Shown in pieces: positions 1 through 11,244 of a DNA stretch of 64,000 nt. Source of the DNA: Taenia hydatigena. Lineage: Eukaryota; Platyhelminthes; Cestoda; Cyclophyllidea; Taeniidae. Under the pieces are notes generated by a model, which was not told the origin of the DNA, did not search any database, and saw nothing but the letters and a program-made list of their open reading frames with translations. Made by a program: the position numbers and the translations under genes. The DNA lies in the NCBI GenBank assembly GCA_036345935.2, contig JADWOT020001247.1, positions 248,001-312,000 of the forward strand, given 5' to 3'. Position 1 is the stretch's first letter. The number at the start of each line of letters is the position of its first letter.

Positions 1-326
1 AAATTGATGTGCTTCCATGTTCAATGCTGCAGTGTTAATTTTATGGAGACTAATTTCTTGACAAAATGCAAGAACTACTGTCGGGCTGATTCATTGGTTC
101 TAGTATTCCTCCGAATTCGCCAAGAATGCAGTTTGATGATGAGCACATATTGAATTCTCGGTTGTCGGAACGGAAACCACAAGCGAGGCAGAATAATGTT
201 CGCCCGGTTAGTCAATTGCATGAGAGTCAAATTTTGGTACATTCTTCTGAACAGAATAGTCAAACCAAGAGAATAAAGAGTATGCGCACGCATGGTAATA
301 CGTCCTTTAACTCTCTCGCCATTAGC
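1..326. repeat. Outer arm of a long inverted repeat, left side
   Basis: This segment is the reverse complement of 12439-12763, with only scattered base differences. Position 1 pairs with 12763. The match fails near 326, and on the partner side it continues without a gap into sequence related to 3307-3535. The arm therefore runs off the left edge of the window. On + it contains an open frame starting at 126 whose first 50 or so codons are shared with the frame on - at 12638-12432. Whether that frame is translated cannot be judged, because the copies are too alike to show a codon-position bias. Confidence 0.85.
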
Positions 327-375
327 ACTAAACACATTTTGCTGCAGAGATACGGTGCCTGTTTTGTGCTGACAT

Positions 376-630
376 TTGCTATGTGCTGTTAATCGTTTTC
401 CTATACATTTGACGAGCACAAGCTTGTTCAACTCTGCAAGATGGGTTAAGGCGGAAGCTCTTCAAGCGCCCACTGATAGCGACTTATCTAAAAATGCAAA
501 CCAAAGCAAATGGTTGCTTGAAGCCAGCTTTCAACTAAATAATACCTCTAAGAAACGTAATGGCGTCTTACCAATTCTGCATTTCTTACCGCCTCCAGAA
601 TTGATGTTGTACATGCAATCTGTACCATGA
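376..630 (+). CDS. Possible exon, unidentified protein
   Basis: The open frame ends in a TGA at 628-630. Its last 65 or so codons have balanced, protein-like composition (NSARWVKAEALQAPTDSDLS, then a Lys/Asn-rich stretch and a Pro-rich end, LPPPELMLYMQSVP). An acceptor-like AG lies at about 420-422. No family is recognised. It lies just inside the left inverted-repeat arm, so it could belong to the same gene as the open frame at 126. No convincing donor joins the two. It could also be chance open sequence. Confidence 0.2.
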   Translation: MLCAVNRFPIHLTSTSLFNSARWVKAEALQAPTDSDLSKNANQSKWLLEASFQLNNTSKKRNGVLPILHFLPPPELMLYMQSVP

Positions 631-1540
631 AGGAAGCGATGACATTAACGAGATTGTGCGATCTTTCAAAAGTGCAGAAAAAACCCTTTGCTCACTTGCC
701 TAGATAAAATTGCCGTGGTAAAATTAATTCGCTAGCAATCAAAGGAACTGTCGAGGGTTGTGTGCAGCAGTGCCGGTGGAATGGGTCTTAGATAGGACTT
801 TCTAACTTTACAGTCTTGAAACCCATGTTCGAATTAAGAAACAGTTTGTGCAATTAACTGCGATGGAAGGTTGTGTATTAAAACACTAATACCCCATCTT
901 TAATAAGCATTTTCTCATAATTCTAAAGGCGGCTGCACTTTGTCTTTGGTTTGCTTCTCTACACACCTGTCAGACACAAATACCAAGCATCATGATAACC
1001 TCACTTTCAACAATTTCCAACAGACACAAGAGGACAGTGAATGCATGTGAACGCCACTTGCAGAACGACAGACTCCCTTTGCCCTGGCCATGCAAATTTT
1101 CATCTGTTGACCGTAATTACATGCATAAATTGTGTAGCAGAATTCGGTACTTTTGAGGCAAACTTCGGAAGCATCACGATGATTGTGTTCAATTATTCCT
1201 TTTACCAGCCAAAGACTAGCAAACTGGAGATGATATAGTAAGAACAGTAACAAGCTATTTCTAAGAAGGGCAACTCTAACAAGACCAAACTGGAAGTAAA
1301 TTTGCTCCAAAAAATCCTCGAGCAGAAGCGAATAAAATAAATCGCGGAGTAAAGCAGTTAAAATTAAGAGTACACAAGTGATTTGTCAGCAACCAACTGC
1401 TCTTTTTCTGCGTTATACGCATAAATACAATCACAAGTCCTTAAAATCTTACATGCTTGCTGGTCTTTCCATCTTCCTGTCGTTTTCGCAGTCCATGTAG
1501 GACTACGAGTGCCTGATTCTGCGCATTTACACTGTAGATA

Positions 1541-1909
1541 CTATTGTGCCTCACGCTCTAAACAGCAGTGGACTGTTGAGTCATTGCAAGTATCCACTGC
1601 AGAATTGTACCCGCTCCCTATTCGGCAGTGTATAGCAGATGCACACGACTTTGAGGCAGCGAGCAACGAAGGGAGGCTGAGCCATCCGAGAAGATAAGTG
1701 GTAATGCGTTCCCTCGACCAGTTTAGCCAGCCTGAGGACCTCATTGTAAATCTGGGCTCCTCTATTAAAGCCACCGTTTTGCTTAATAGATCGTCGAATT
1801 GGAAGGTAGTCTGGTCGCCACGCCGAATAACTGTGCAAATCTGTAAGTTAGCAACAATAGTTAATAAAATACCCTTGCATAAAGTCATCATTGTTGCGAA
1901 CTTATTCAC
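1541..1909 (-). pseudogene. Exon copy of the unidentified duplicated family (RRGDQT exon)
   Basis: Read on -, an acceptor (ACTTACAG) is followed near 1841 by a frame starting ICTVIRRGDQTTFQFDDL and continuing to NWSRERITTYLLGWLSLP. The first part is homologous to the frame at about 3140-3080 on - (VATINRRGDQTAFLFNNL). Most differences between the two are synonymous third-base changes, which shows that this frame was translated. The end (LLGWL) resembles the end of the first exon of the + copies at 10.4 and 11.5 kb (HLGWLRDLQ, ILGWLRN). No matching second exon is seen downstream, so it is probably a partial copy. No function is assigned. Confidence 0.5.
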
Positions 1910-2517
1910 AACAGCGCAGTAGTCAACCTTACCAGTACAGATATTTTAGCATTAATTATGCCGTAGAAGCGTAAATTATTGATTTTATTTTGTTTTCTAC
2001 TCATTATACCCATACGATCGTACAAAAAACTTATTAGCCTCTTTTGCCTCACTCATGACACGGAGCCATGGTCTCGTGGTCATTTAGAAAAATACCGAAA
2101 TGGAGGATTTGAAACATAATTTCATGATATTCTTCTGTAGGTCTAACGGCTTTTTACAATTGGCATGCTCATTACATTGAAGTCCGAAATGTGAAAACTG
2201 CTTCAATAATTCATGGTTTTGAACGCACCTGATCCTGTCATAGGTCTTACAGCATTAAGAAATCCGTCTTTACTTATCGTAACCGAAATTTAATTGGGAA
2301 TAATAATTTCTTTCTCTAACAACAGATACGGTTCCTCTTACAGCCTCTGCTTGAGATGGCAGTAAGCGGCTAATTTAAAGCCCAGCTTTCCCAAAGGAAA
2401 TTAATGGATAGGATGCGTTCCATTTGCTGTTTAGCATAGTTTCATAGCTTTAAGATTTATATTTATAAATAAAAGGCGTAGCATAAAAGCAGCCGCTTGA
2501 CCGCCTTCTAGTTTTTC

Positions 2518-2709
2518 TTATAATCCTAGTACTTTAACCATATATTGGTTTTTAAAAGTAACAGCATGACCAGTGTTGCCAAAAGGAATGGATGGTGTCG
2601 ACATTTCTGCTGTCTTATTCCCCATATCGCCTACAACCTTGGCATTTCGAGTTCCTCTAAGTAAAACATTCTCCCCAGGAACTGTTGCGTCTTTATCTTT
2701 GTCTGCCAT
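2518..2709 (-). CDS. Short open frame, unidentified
   Basis: The frame begins MADKDKDATVPGENVLLRG and runs 64 codons to a stop at 2518-2520. Composition is protein-like, with a charged start and a Gly/Asn/Thr-rich middle. An in-frame ATG lies 8 codons further upstream. It sits between two decayed copies of the unidentified family on the same strand and might be an exon of that locus or a chance frame. No family is recognised. Confidence 0.22.
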   Translation of the reverse strand: MADKDKDATVPGENVLLRGTRNAKVVGDMGNKTAEMSTPSIPFGNTGHAVTFKNQYMVKVLGL

Positions 2710-3045
2710 TGCAAAATGATCCCTCTCATGCAAAACTTAAACGCGTGCCTACATTTCACTTAGACAAAACCATCTTTCTTAAAAAGCCTGATTGGCATGT
2801 ACATAGATAAATTAGCGGTTCTTCTGTGCTGTCAATCACCAACTATGTGCTCATTTGTAAGTAAAAGTTATGCTGGACAAAAGAAGCTCTTAATACTCCT
2901 CTATTCTGGCTTGCAAGACATTATCCAAAGTCTTCATTTGCTGTAATAGCTATTATTACAGCCATTACATCAGCTTCCATATCGGTTCCTCCCAGTAAAC
3001 GTTCGAAGTCGTCCTCAGTTATCATTGTAGTTAGGATTCATTCCA

Positions 3046-3282
3046 TCAATGCCATCGTCTATGCAAATTATTAAACAGGAAAGCCGTTTGATCTCCCCTT
3101 CGATTAATTGTAGCAACCTGCATGGAAATACGAACAGCTTGCCAATTTACTAGCATCGTTAATTCAACCGCATGGGTGCTATTATTAAACCTGCCAAAAG
3201 CGATTTTCCAGTATGTGTGATGCCATAGAAGAATGCAGTATTTTTCTTTTTCCTTGTTCGTATTATCGATAACATTCAGCAC
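3046..3282 (-). pseudogene. Second RRGDQT exon copy of the unidentified family
   Basis: On -, a TGCAG acceptor near 3121 precedes VATINRRGDQTAFLFNNL, the homologue of the 1.8-kb copy. Codon-by-codon comparison shows frequent third-base changes with the amino acid kept (CGA/CGG, GGA/GGC, GAT/GAC, CAA/CAG). The copy dissolves after about 20 codons. The open sequence upstream, from 3282, may be readthrough of an intron. It lies between the 3.4-kb terminal-exon copy and the 2.5-kb frame. Confidence 0.45.
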
Positions 3283-3306
3283 TAAGGCTTTGTTGTTATG
3301 CTTTTT

Positions 3307-3535
3307 GGCAGAAGCATAGGTTCCTACCGATCAGTTCCTTTTCAAGATGCTCCGCATCTATTATGATGTGAGCGTTAAATACTTTCTGAATAAGGTGTAG
3401 ATATTTCCTTTTGAATTAATTCCTTGCTATGGAGATTAATAGTATTTCTTTGCCAATTGATTCGATGAAGACTAGTCGTTGCATTCATTTCTACCACCTT
3501 TTCGACGGAGAAGATCTTGTGATATATCCCTGCCA
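3307..3535 (-). pseudogene. Terminal exon and 3' flank copy of the unidentified family
   Basis: Read on -, this matches 12181-12420 on +. The shared coding part reads IFSVEKVVEMNATTSLH here and IFSVKKAVEMNTMTALH in the + copy. The match continues through the stop codon into about 130 bp of 3' flank. Compared with the + copy, this one lacks 20 or so bases near its start and one base after the CAT codon, so the last codons are out of frame. Homology begins at about 3535, immediately after a TGTGCAG acceptor, which suggests an exon edge. It is the inner part of the long inverted repeat. Confidence 0.6.
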
Positions 3536-3563
3536 CATCTGCACACTCAAAGGATTTTCACCC

Positions 3564-4400
3564 TTAACAAAGGCTGTGAGTGAACACACTGCAATTACCT
3601 GAGAACGTAAAAATTACCAAACAATTAATCTCATGTGTGTACACATCAAAACCAATGCTCTGGTTTGTTACTCTGATCACAAATATCTTTACACTCAACA
3701 CTCGCCCAAATGGCTCGAAAAGAGTAAATAGGCGCATTTCACTATGCCCTTGGGAAATATAGATGAACAATTTGGAGCCTTCAGAGTCCTCTATCATTGA
3801 TCCATAATTAGCGGATTGTTGAGGGTGATGGGTAAGTATTTGAGCAACGGCATGAACACGCACTGCTGGTGAGGACACAGGGAGCCAAATTTTCTAGAAA
3901 CCTATTTTAAAAGAGGCAAAAGAAAGGGATACCAAGTACAAAATTACTTGTTTTGAATTGAGGATAGCTAAGCATGCATGGTTGAATAACTAAAAGCAGA
4001 GCATGAAGGCGGATGATCAGAAAGGCAAACCTGCAGCAAAGGATAGGAGACGGCTTCCTACCTGCGCCATAAGAGGCACTTCTGGTATTAGAGGCTGCAT
4101 ATCCTCGTCTGGTTAAAATAGGCGATTCTGAAGTACTGAGGTGGACAAATGCTGCCGTTGCCGTTGTCTCAGCTTGAGTTACTTTAAGCTGTGCCGCTGC
4201 ATCTTATATGCCAGGGTTTGTGCAGCAAAGTCCAAATGGAACGCTTCGAGAGGCGACGATGTTTGTGGGAATGGAGTTGGTTAGTGGCGGTTAAGACAGC
4301 ATTTCTTATTGCAAAGTAGGGATAAGCAACAAGCGTACTGGATTGCAACTGTATGCAGAGCATCGCCAGCATATCGTAGAGGCACTGAGCAGACAAAGGA
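3564..4400 (-). pseudogene. Decayed CELF/Bruno-type RNA-binding protein gene (linker plus third RRM)
   Basis: The frame from 3878 reads a Gln/Ser linker and then SEGSKLFIYISQGHSEMRLF, TLFEPFGRVLSVKIFVIRVT and NQS. This is the order of an RRM: an RNP2-like LFIY, an acidic-aromatic helix ending in FEPFG, then VLSVK. The wording is closest to the third RRM of CELF/Bruno splicing regulators, which bind GU-rich RNA. The RNP1 element is ruined (IGFDVYT), the LPQ after RNP2 is lost, and the frame ends at 3564. On the same strand, 4330-4000 has an Ala/Thr-rich stretch (AAAQLKVTQAETTATAAFVH) interrupted by stops, like the alanine-rich CELF linker. It is most likely a pseudogene fragment; a very divergent live exon is possible. 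Confidence 0.55.
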
Positions 4401-5442
4401 ATTTGGACCGTGATAGTCTAGTCCTGGCTACATGGTCTATCATTCATGTTTCGTGACCACTTCCGTGATCAATCATCCAAGTAATATTGCATTTCACCTT
4501 AAACTCTATCAAAAAGGTGTTAGGGTTAGATCAGTCCTTTTCATTCAATCTCTTAGATAAGAGAGATCGTTGAAACTTGTTGGCAGATGTAGTTTTATGC
4601 ACCCACCTACCTCAAATATTGTCGATGCCAGAGCTAGCCTCTCATCCACCTTGTATTTTGTCTGTCTTGATGTTTTTCCAAAGCGTCGTTCTTAGCCAAT
4701 TTTAATTTAAATAAGATGCTTGAATCCCACAAAAACGAGTGAGCTTTTTGTGAAGGAGTTGGTGTCAGCCTACTGGTTATGATCCAGGCAGTCAAAAATT
4801 TTGCTGTTTTGCACACTCATGGAAGACAAGTAGTGTAGGATGCACTTTCTCATCAAACTTTAATTAAATTAAGATGAATGATGCACTCAGATTATTTTTA
4901 AAATCATTTGGTGCAAAAATGACCGCTGGCTCAATAATGAGGGGAGTCGGAATGGAACTTTTGCATCAGTAGCAGGCGAACCCAGATCCCATTTTTATTT
5001 GTTCACGGATAAAAGCAAATGCGCTTTAAATGCCTATGTATCTAATAGCGTCAAGTTTAATTTGTGAACGCTTATTTGCACGGCATAGCACGGAGTGTGG
5101 TTTCATAGCCCTTCGTATGATCTGTTACACACTTAACAAGCATTAGCGTGCAATTCCGATCGAAAGTAGAAATCGTCCTTTACATCACTGAATTTGGAAG
5201 CATATGCTCTCAACGTCCGAACCACTGATGACTCATCTGCGCCAATCCATCCGTTAAACGGTTGATCGATAAGGCAAACTATTTCGAAGCCACTGCGAAT
5301 TGGTCAGCTCATTAGGAGATCGATATGACTCAGGGCACTTGCATGTACGACGTCATTTTATCGCTTTTTATTTTTCGAGAATGAGCCATGCGGGACGGTA
5401 ATCGTACCGGCAAGTGAAACCGACTCAAAATGTCAGCATTTT

Positions 5443-5706
5443 CTAACGTGTATTGGAGGAATGGGTCCTCCTCAGAAGACGTCTTGAACAATAAGACTCC
5501 ACTCCTTGACAGTCAGTAAAGGAGCCACGCAAACTCAGTTTATTAATTGCAATTGGATTATGTCTTCCACAAAGCCATCTTAAATGAGAGCTGCTAAATA
5601 ACACCATTGAGTTGTGCCGGATTGGTGAGTCTGGCAAGGTCCATCCAGAACGCTGCTTTAAAATGTCGTCCAGTAAGTAAATTGGCTCTTCTTTGAATGA
5701 TGACAA
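5443..5706 (-). CDS. Possible exon, unidentified protein (87 codons)
   Basis: The frame opens with MSSFKEEPIYLLDDILKQRS and stays open for 87 codons with mixed, protein-like composition. It contains the phrase LFSSSHLRWLCGRHN. No known motif is recognised, and no strong acceptor or donor was found at its ends. It stands alone in about 1.8 kb of otherwise featureless DNA between the CELF relic and the membrane-protein cluster. Confidence 0.25.
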   Translation of the reverse strand: MSSFKEEPIYLLDDILKQRSGWTLPDSPIRHNSMVLFSSSHLRWLCGRHNPIAINKLSLRGSFTDCQGVESYCSRRLLRRTHSSNTR

Positions 5707-6225
5707 TGTACAATTGCTATATTGGCAGTTTTATATTAATGCATTTTATCTGCATATTACTACCTGCAGTTACTAAAGAATAGAACTATTAAATGCAACT
5801 GAATTGGCAGGTTTGATCGCTGATATTAGGCCTAGCAAAATATTTTGCAGCCTAAGTAGAAGTGGATTAACAAAACTTTACCATTGTTGGTAATTCATTA
5901 GGTCCCCAGTTTTGCTGTTGTTGGCAGATGCAGAAAGCAAATAATGGCATTTCCACTTCCTCAAAAAGCTTATTTGTACGCATGGTCTCAAATATATTCA
6001 TATTTGCTCTTGGCATCTTCTGTTTGTCGGCCATAAGTGCTTTTGCATGCCGCGTTGTTAAGTATAAATTAGTACTACTCTAAAGCTGTGATGCTTGCTG
6101 TTGCGCACAAAACTCTCTTAACGGGCCTAATCAAGACCGCTACCATCTAAAGCAACGTTCTGCTATAGCGCAAAAATTAAAAAATGATTCGGCAAGAAAA
6201 TAGATAAGAAGATGTCATGACTCAC

Positions 6226-6655
6226 CTCCAGTTTACACGATTCCCATCTTTGCTTTATACTTCGGCTCACTGACATTCTCCGGACGGAGAAGGGAGAGGC
6301 GGAGAAGAAACAAAAGGCCACATAGTGCTAGAGCGAAACGAAGCATAAGAAAGGCATGTAAGACGAGCTAGGTCGTGGAACTGATAATAGTCAAAAGAAT
6401 TGCGATCAACAGCATGTCTGGCGTTGATGTGGTAGAATTCTTCCCTGCTACATGTGTGGAATTTATCAGTGGTACGTGTTGCACGCAGCGTGTCGCGTGG
6501 CCTATCCCATTGTCGTATCGGCAGCAAATTTCTTTTGCGTGCTGCGTTAGTGGATTAGCAGCAGAGATGACGACGCCTGCGCTCCTGGCACTTCTCTCTC
6601 CTCCTCTCGCCTTAAGGTAGGTTCCTTTCTTTAATCCTCTTCTACTGGTGTGCAT
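6226..6655 (-). pseudogene. Decayed inverted copy of the membrane-protein first exon
   Basis: On -, the frame GHATRCVQHVPLINSTHVAG followed by DMLLIAILLTIISSTT is homologous to the first exon at 7978-8278 on + (DHATHCMHHVPLINSTHATI, DMLLVTILWTIIIPTI). The match runs to the same exon end, a GTGAGTCATGAC donor at 6225-6214, and a little way into the intron. Two in-frame stops interrupt it: a TAG right after the first hydrophobic segment and a TAA five codons before the donor. Homology past the first stop is still clear (LRFALALCGLLFLLRLSLLR). It is therefore a broken inverted duplicate. No second exon was recognised further along on -. Confidence 0.65.
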
Positions 6656-7157
6656 TGTTTCAGAGTTTTATCTGCCTTAGCCGGTTTTATTTAACAGGTC
6701 ATGGAAGCATTCTTGCTGCTGATTTCGAATTGATCGTCCAAGTTAACAGCTCACCTGATTTAGATCTCAACAGCTCCTACTGTGCACCGCAATGAATGAG
6801 TTCACCAAAGATGTTGTAAATTTGAGGATTTAATTATCTTATTGATTAATGCAACTTTAGGGGGACTAATAGCCAATTCTGCGACCAACGCAATGGCAAA
6901 ACACTTTTGCACAGTGCAAGTATGGGGTAGCGCTGCATTGCGAGTATTTTAGCACCACTAGCACTGGCTGTCACAAGTTCCAACAAATTGATGCTGGAAT
7001 CAATTCATCGTCAACGCCAAGCAGTTCTTCCACCCTTCTGCGGGACTCCAGCCCGCTTTAAGCCAGAAATAAAGAGGATGCAAAGTAATTGAGAAAATTT
7101 ACACACTCAATGGCTTTCAACTTACTCATATGCTCATTTATTGGTTAATAGACTTCT

Positions 7158-7434
7158 TTGATTCCAATCGATGGGCTCGAAGTATGTCTACTTCGCTATA
7201 CGTACTTTGCAACGAGAAAGAATTCTGTCGCAGTGTCGCAAGACATGCTACTCGCTGCAATACTCAACGCTGTTATCCTTCTCGCTGTTCACTTCACTCT
7301 TAACGCCCCTGTCTGCTCTACTTTAAATGAGCAGTTTGCTTCTGTTTTGTTCGTAAATAACTTTCCCTCCGCTGTTAGAAGGATGTTAATAGTCCAATGT
7401 ATGGAGAACGGGTGGGATTTCCAAAAAAATTAAG
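7158..7434 (+). pseudogene. Divergent copy of the membrane-protein first exon
   Basis: The open frame reads TYFATRKNSVAVSQDMLLAA and then a hydrophobic run (ILNAVILLAVHF). It aligns with the 7978-8278 exon across the Asn/Thr region, the DMLL motif and the first hydrophobic segment. It ends at a matching donor, AAATTAAG|GTGAGTC at 7435. A longer A-run before the donor puts a TAA in frame just ahead of the splice site, so the product would stop at the exon end. The second hydrophobic segment is not well conserved. Either it is decayed, or it is a diverged single-exon member that ends here. Confidence 0.5.
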
Positions 7435-7977
7435 GTGAGTCAAGCATCCCTAACCTGACTTCTGCTTAAGTTTTTGACTTAACGTCTCTTTCGGGTTCGC
7501 ACATTCGGTAGTAGATATCCGTTTGTCTGCAGCAAGTTTTTTGACAAATTTTCTTAAAACATCCTTACACAAGTTAAGAGAGTAGAGACGATATCTAAAA
7601 AAGGAAAACTGAGATCAGGAAAGTAAAGAACAAACATTTGCAAAAGCGTTGAATCAGAAACGGTTGATTTTGTCATATTTAGGGGTAATTCTCAAAGCTC
7701 TTCATCGAAATTTGGCCCTTATTTCACTAACAATGGCACTGTTTTGCATCGCTAAATTTGTTAAGAGCTAACCCGGGATATATACACCGTGTTAACGATT
7801 GGCGACCCAAGTTGCCTTGACTGTGTGCTACACGAAGTTGGGAAGATTTAAAGAAGGACATGCTGCCTCCCGATCTCTCCTGTCAAGAGTGTTTAGCCGA
7901 GATGGAAGGGTACGAAGGAAAAATAAATTCTGATGCTACATCCCAAATAAAGTTAAAACGGTACCATTGTTCCCTAG

Positions 7978-9379
7978 GCCAACAGTCACGACACTACAAT
8001 GGACCATGCGACACACTGCATGCACCACGTGCCACTCATCAATTCCACGCATGCAACGATAAAGAATTTTGGCACACTAGCGCTAGACATGCTGCTGGTC
8101 ACGATTCTCTGGACTATTATCATTCCCACTATCCAATTCGTCTTTTACGCCTCCCCTCCGCTACGTTTCTCCCTAGTACTGTGTGGCCTTTTATTTCTTC
8201 ACCGATCCTCCCTTTCTCGTCCAAAGAAAACCAGTGAGCCAAAGTTTAGGTTAAAGGCAGAAATTGCAAAAATTAAGGGTGAGTCATGACGTTTCCCTCT
8301 CTATTTTTCACCGAGCCATTTGTTTTATTTTCCTTTTTCCTTATTTTCACGCCACAGCCAATCGTTGACTTAGATGGTAGCATTCTTGCTTGGGCCCGTT
8401 AAGACAGTTTTATGTGCTTCAGATTAATGCTTATTTATATTTTAAAGCTATTGGCTACGTATACAGCAGTTGCACGGATGCAGATAAGCGGATGTATAAA
8501 TAAGTGGCTTGATGGAAGAGTAAATGAAATTATTTGCCTGAACTCAGTTTTCCTTTTCGTCCATATAATCCCACTCCTTTATCCTCTGCAGTAGAACAAC
8601 TATTTTTCTTAGCTTTCGCTGGCGAGATCGAGCCACCTCCACTTTCCTTTATGGTTAGAATCAAGCGTTTCCGAAAGCACAGAATTAGAAATACTCACCG
8701 ACAGCCTACGTTTGCAGATTGCATAGTTACATTTAGGAGTGAGTCGCAGATCCCTCTACCATGCTCGTGCTTTGATCGTTTTTATGCTACAGATGCGAAA
8801 TAAGTAGCAAACGTACAGGATCACAACTATATGCCTACTGTCGCCTTACCACTGTAGACATACTGCAGTAAGCTGAGCTGGACGCGGCTAGGTTAGGTAA
8901 GGCACAGCTGGGCAGACCAACTCGACTATCTATCCTACTATGGAAACCTCATTGATCTCTTGCATTCCATCATTCTAATAATGCTTCATTTGCTACTCGG
9001 AATCCACGAGGAAGACTTAGATGTCAATGATGCTCCTAATTTTGTCTTTCAGGCATAAGTATTCATCGTAAACGCCTAGGCACCAGGAGCATCTCTGGAC
9101 TAAGGAACGAGATACAACCCTCGTGTCGTCTAATTCTCTCTCATGTTCCACTCCAGCGCCACTACTGTAAGCGTCCCATTCTTCGCTCACTACTCCTTAC
9201 GGTCTCCCATCACAATGAGCCTTGCGCAATACGCGACCGCGCCCCACCACACCTTGTTTGTCTGTCCGCTTAACCACTACAGATTTGCATGTGTACATTC
9301 ATGTATCTAACTCCATTTATTGCTTTTAGTGAGACCAGAACTGGTTCCTCCTCCATCCCCTATTTTTTTCGCAACTTGA
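7978..9379 (+). CDS. Small membrane protein gene, three exons, family not identified
   Basis: Exon 1 runs 7978-8278, after the acceptor CATTGTTCCCTAG, with the first ATG at 7999. Exon 2 is 8592-8738, after TCCTCTGCAG. Exon 3 starts at 9330 and stops with TGA at 9377-9379. Donors are GTGAGT at 8279 and 8739, and both junctions are phase 1. From the ATG the joined frame is 158 codons with no internal stop. The protein has a His/Cys-containing N-terminus with an NST glycosylation-type site, two hydrophobic segments (LDMLLVTILWTIIIPTIQFV and LRFSLVLCGLLFLH), a basic tail (RIKRFRKHRIRNTHR) and a proline-rich end (RPELVPPPSPIFFAT). It is probably membrane-anchored. Two decayed copies of exon 1 lie within 2 kb. 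Short exons of equal phase recall helminth micro-exon genes, but no family is recognised. Confidence 0.5.
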
Positions 9380-9663
9380 CATCCTTCAAAGCGATATTCA
9401 CGTTCCGCCTATCTCCTTCTTCTCCCGAGTCAGTCTTAATCGATGCCACTTTGGTGAGTTCCATCCGTTTTTGATTGTTCATGCCTGTTGCCTACTGCAT
9501 ACTTGCACCCTTACTGCATTCATTAGCCATAAATTGTCAATTGTGAGTCTTAACTTAGCTTAAACTGTACTGAGCTTTACTAAAAATGGTCGCATCTTAT
9601 TCCTTTGCTTTCACCCTTTTCCTTGTCAGTGCTCATGCCTCCTGTTCCTTTTTCCCACTGCAG

Positions 9664-9720
9664 CCCATTCTAGACCCCGCCTATTCAGCCTCTCCTCCTA
9701 TTGTACCCTCGAGAATGAAG
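9664..9720 (+). CDS. 57-bp microexon candidate
   Basis: A pyrimidine-rich tract ending TTTTTCCCACTGCAG is followed by 57 bases and then the donor GTAAGC at 9721. The length is a multiple of three, and both signals are among the best in the region. In the frame shared with its surroundings it reads PILDPAYSASPPIVPSRMK, proline-rich like the last exon of the gene ending at 9379. A phase-1 reading is also open. It could be a skipped or alternative 3' exon of that gene or part of the next one. The following sequence (9730-9890) encodes a strongly hydrophobic stretch and may be intronic. Confidence 0.4.
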
Positions 9721-10396
9721 GTAAGCCAGTCGATTTATTATAACCTCGTAATTGGTTTTCTAGCCGGCCTTTTACTTATCGCATTGTCGCTATTCATCTT
9801 TTGCTCTTTTAGAGGGAATATAAACCAAACATTATGGAAGCTTGCAATAATAAGCACCTTCTTTCCCGTTTCAATTGCGATTTCACTATGAAACGTGAAT
9901 ATGCACTCGTCTAAGAAGAAGGGTAGTTCGCCATAATGTATTTATATGCAGATTATGGTAGTCATGCCATTGTTGCTGCCTATTGAGGTTCCGGCAGGAG
10001 GCAACTTAATGCCACTTCTTCGATCGTGAGCACGTCTGCGTTAGCTACAGTGGCGAAGAAATTAGGGGCGACAATCTGTGTACAGTCCACGCAAATAAGC
10101 GGAATATGGCAGCTGGAATGGAGACGCAATTGGCAAGGTGCGTTAACTAGACATTCCTGCCAGTGAAAAAATAATGTTTGACTGAGACATTTTTGCCTGA
10201 AAAGCAAACAAGTTATTCCTTATCCAGACAGCAAACATTTCAATGAGCGCACTCTGTTTGTTAATCTGTACGGATGCAGGTCACTAGCATGGAAAGCTGC
10301 TAAAACAAAGGAAGCCATAGTCGTGAGATGAACTGATTACTTTTGCTTGTTGTCGGTCTAAAAATAGCCAATAAAGTACCTCAGTTCAAAGTATAA

Positions 10397-11244
10397 ATGC
10401 TTGAAACAAAGCTTTCGAAACCATGCATGGTGTCCTCTCAACGCGACTTGTTTGCTGGTAGTGATGGAGAAGGGAAAGCGAAGTTGATGCAGATGGATCT
10501 CAACCTATCGAGCCGTTTGACGTCAACCTTGGCAGAGAACTCCCAATCGAGGATCGAAAAGATGTGGAGGAGACCTTGTGACTGGAAGACGCAGTGTTTG
10601 CAACGGAAGGCAGCGTATCATCTGGGCTGGCTGAGGGACCTTCAGTATCAAAGGCGAATGGTTCCAATGAAAAAGCTGAGGAGTCTGTCGTTGGATCAAG
10701 AGAATGTTAGGCCGCAGTAGCATACGAATAGGCAAAAATGCCGTGTGAAACGCCCTGCAATTATGCATTGCATGTAATCTTGCACATATGCTATTTTCTT
10801 TCGCATATACAAATTCAAGCAGAAAAGTTGGCAGAATTTCCGGAGACTTCAGCATTGATCAAAATGGTTGGTATCAAAACCCGGCTAAGAAGCAGCATGT
10901 TGCCAATCCAATTCGCATTTTGCAATGCATGAAATGCAGGGGAAAGCTGGTGCTTGTGGGAACAGAACCGCAAGAACTCTATTATATTGCGGAAACGCTG
11001 CCACCATCAAGGAGTGCTGATTGTTGTGGGATCTCGGAATTTCGAAGGATTCACATCATGAGAAAAATACGGCTGAACGTAAAAAAACAGGCATTCGACT
11101 TATGATAACCTGCGAAAAGGAACTTAGGCTCGCAATATTACTCGTACCGAAGGGTTATACGATAAGCTCTTAGTTGAAGAAGCTGTTAAAATAAATGCTA
11201 TTATGGAAATGCATTGGTACAAGATGGCTGTGAAATACATATAG
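10397..11244 (+). CDS. Unidentified duplicated gene, copy R1 (three coding segments)
   Basis: Three open segments are collinear with copy R2 at 11.5-12.3 kb. Segment 1 (10397-10720) contains KLMQMDLNLSSRLTSTLAEN and, further on, HLGWLRDLQ. Segment 2 (10788-11105) contains GDFSIDQNGWYQNPAKKQHV, then NPIRILQCMKCRGKLVLVGT and IAETLPPSRS. Segment 3 (about 11143-11244) reads TRTEGLYDKLLVEEAVKINA and ends KMAVKYI plus TAG. Against R2, most base differences are synonymous third positions in exactly these frames, so the family was under protein-level selection. Splice joins between segments were not resolved, and segment 1 runs to a TAG at 10718-10720. The product looks mostly helical and soluble with no signal peptide. 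No known domain is recognised, and the copy may be partly decayed. Confidence 0.45.

Noticed and set aside
10523..10855. 110-codon frame on -
   Set aside because: It is antisense to the R1 coding segment, whose frame is supported by third-position divergence from R2.
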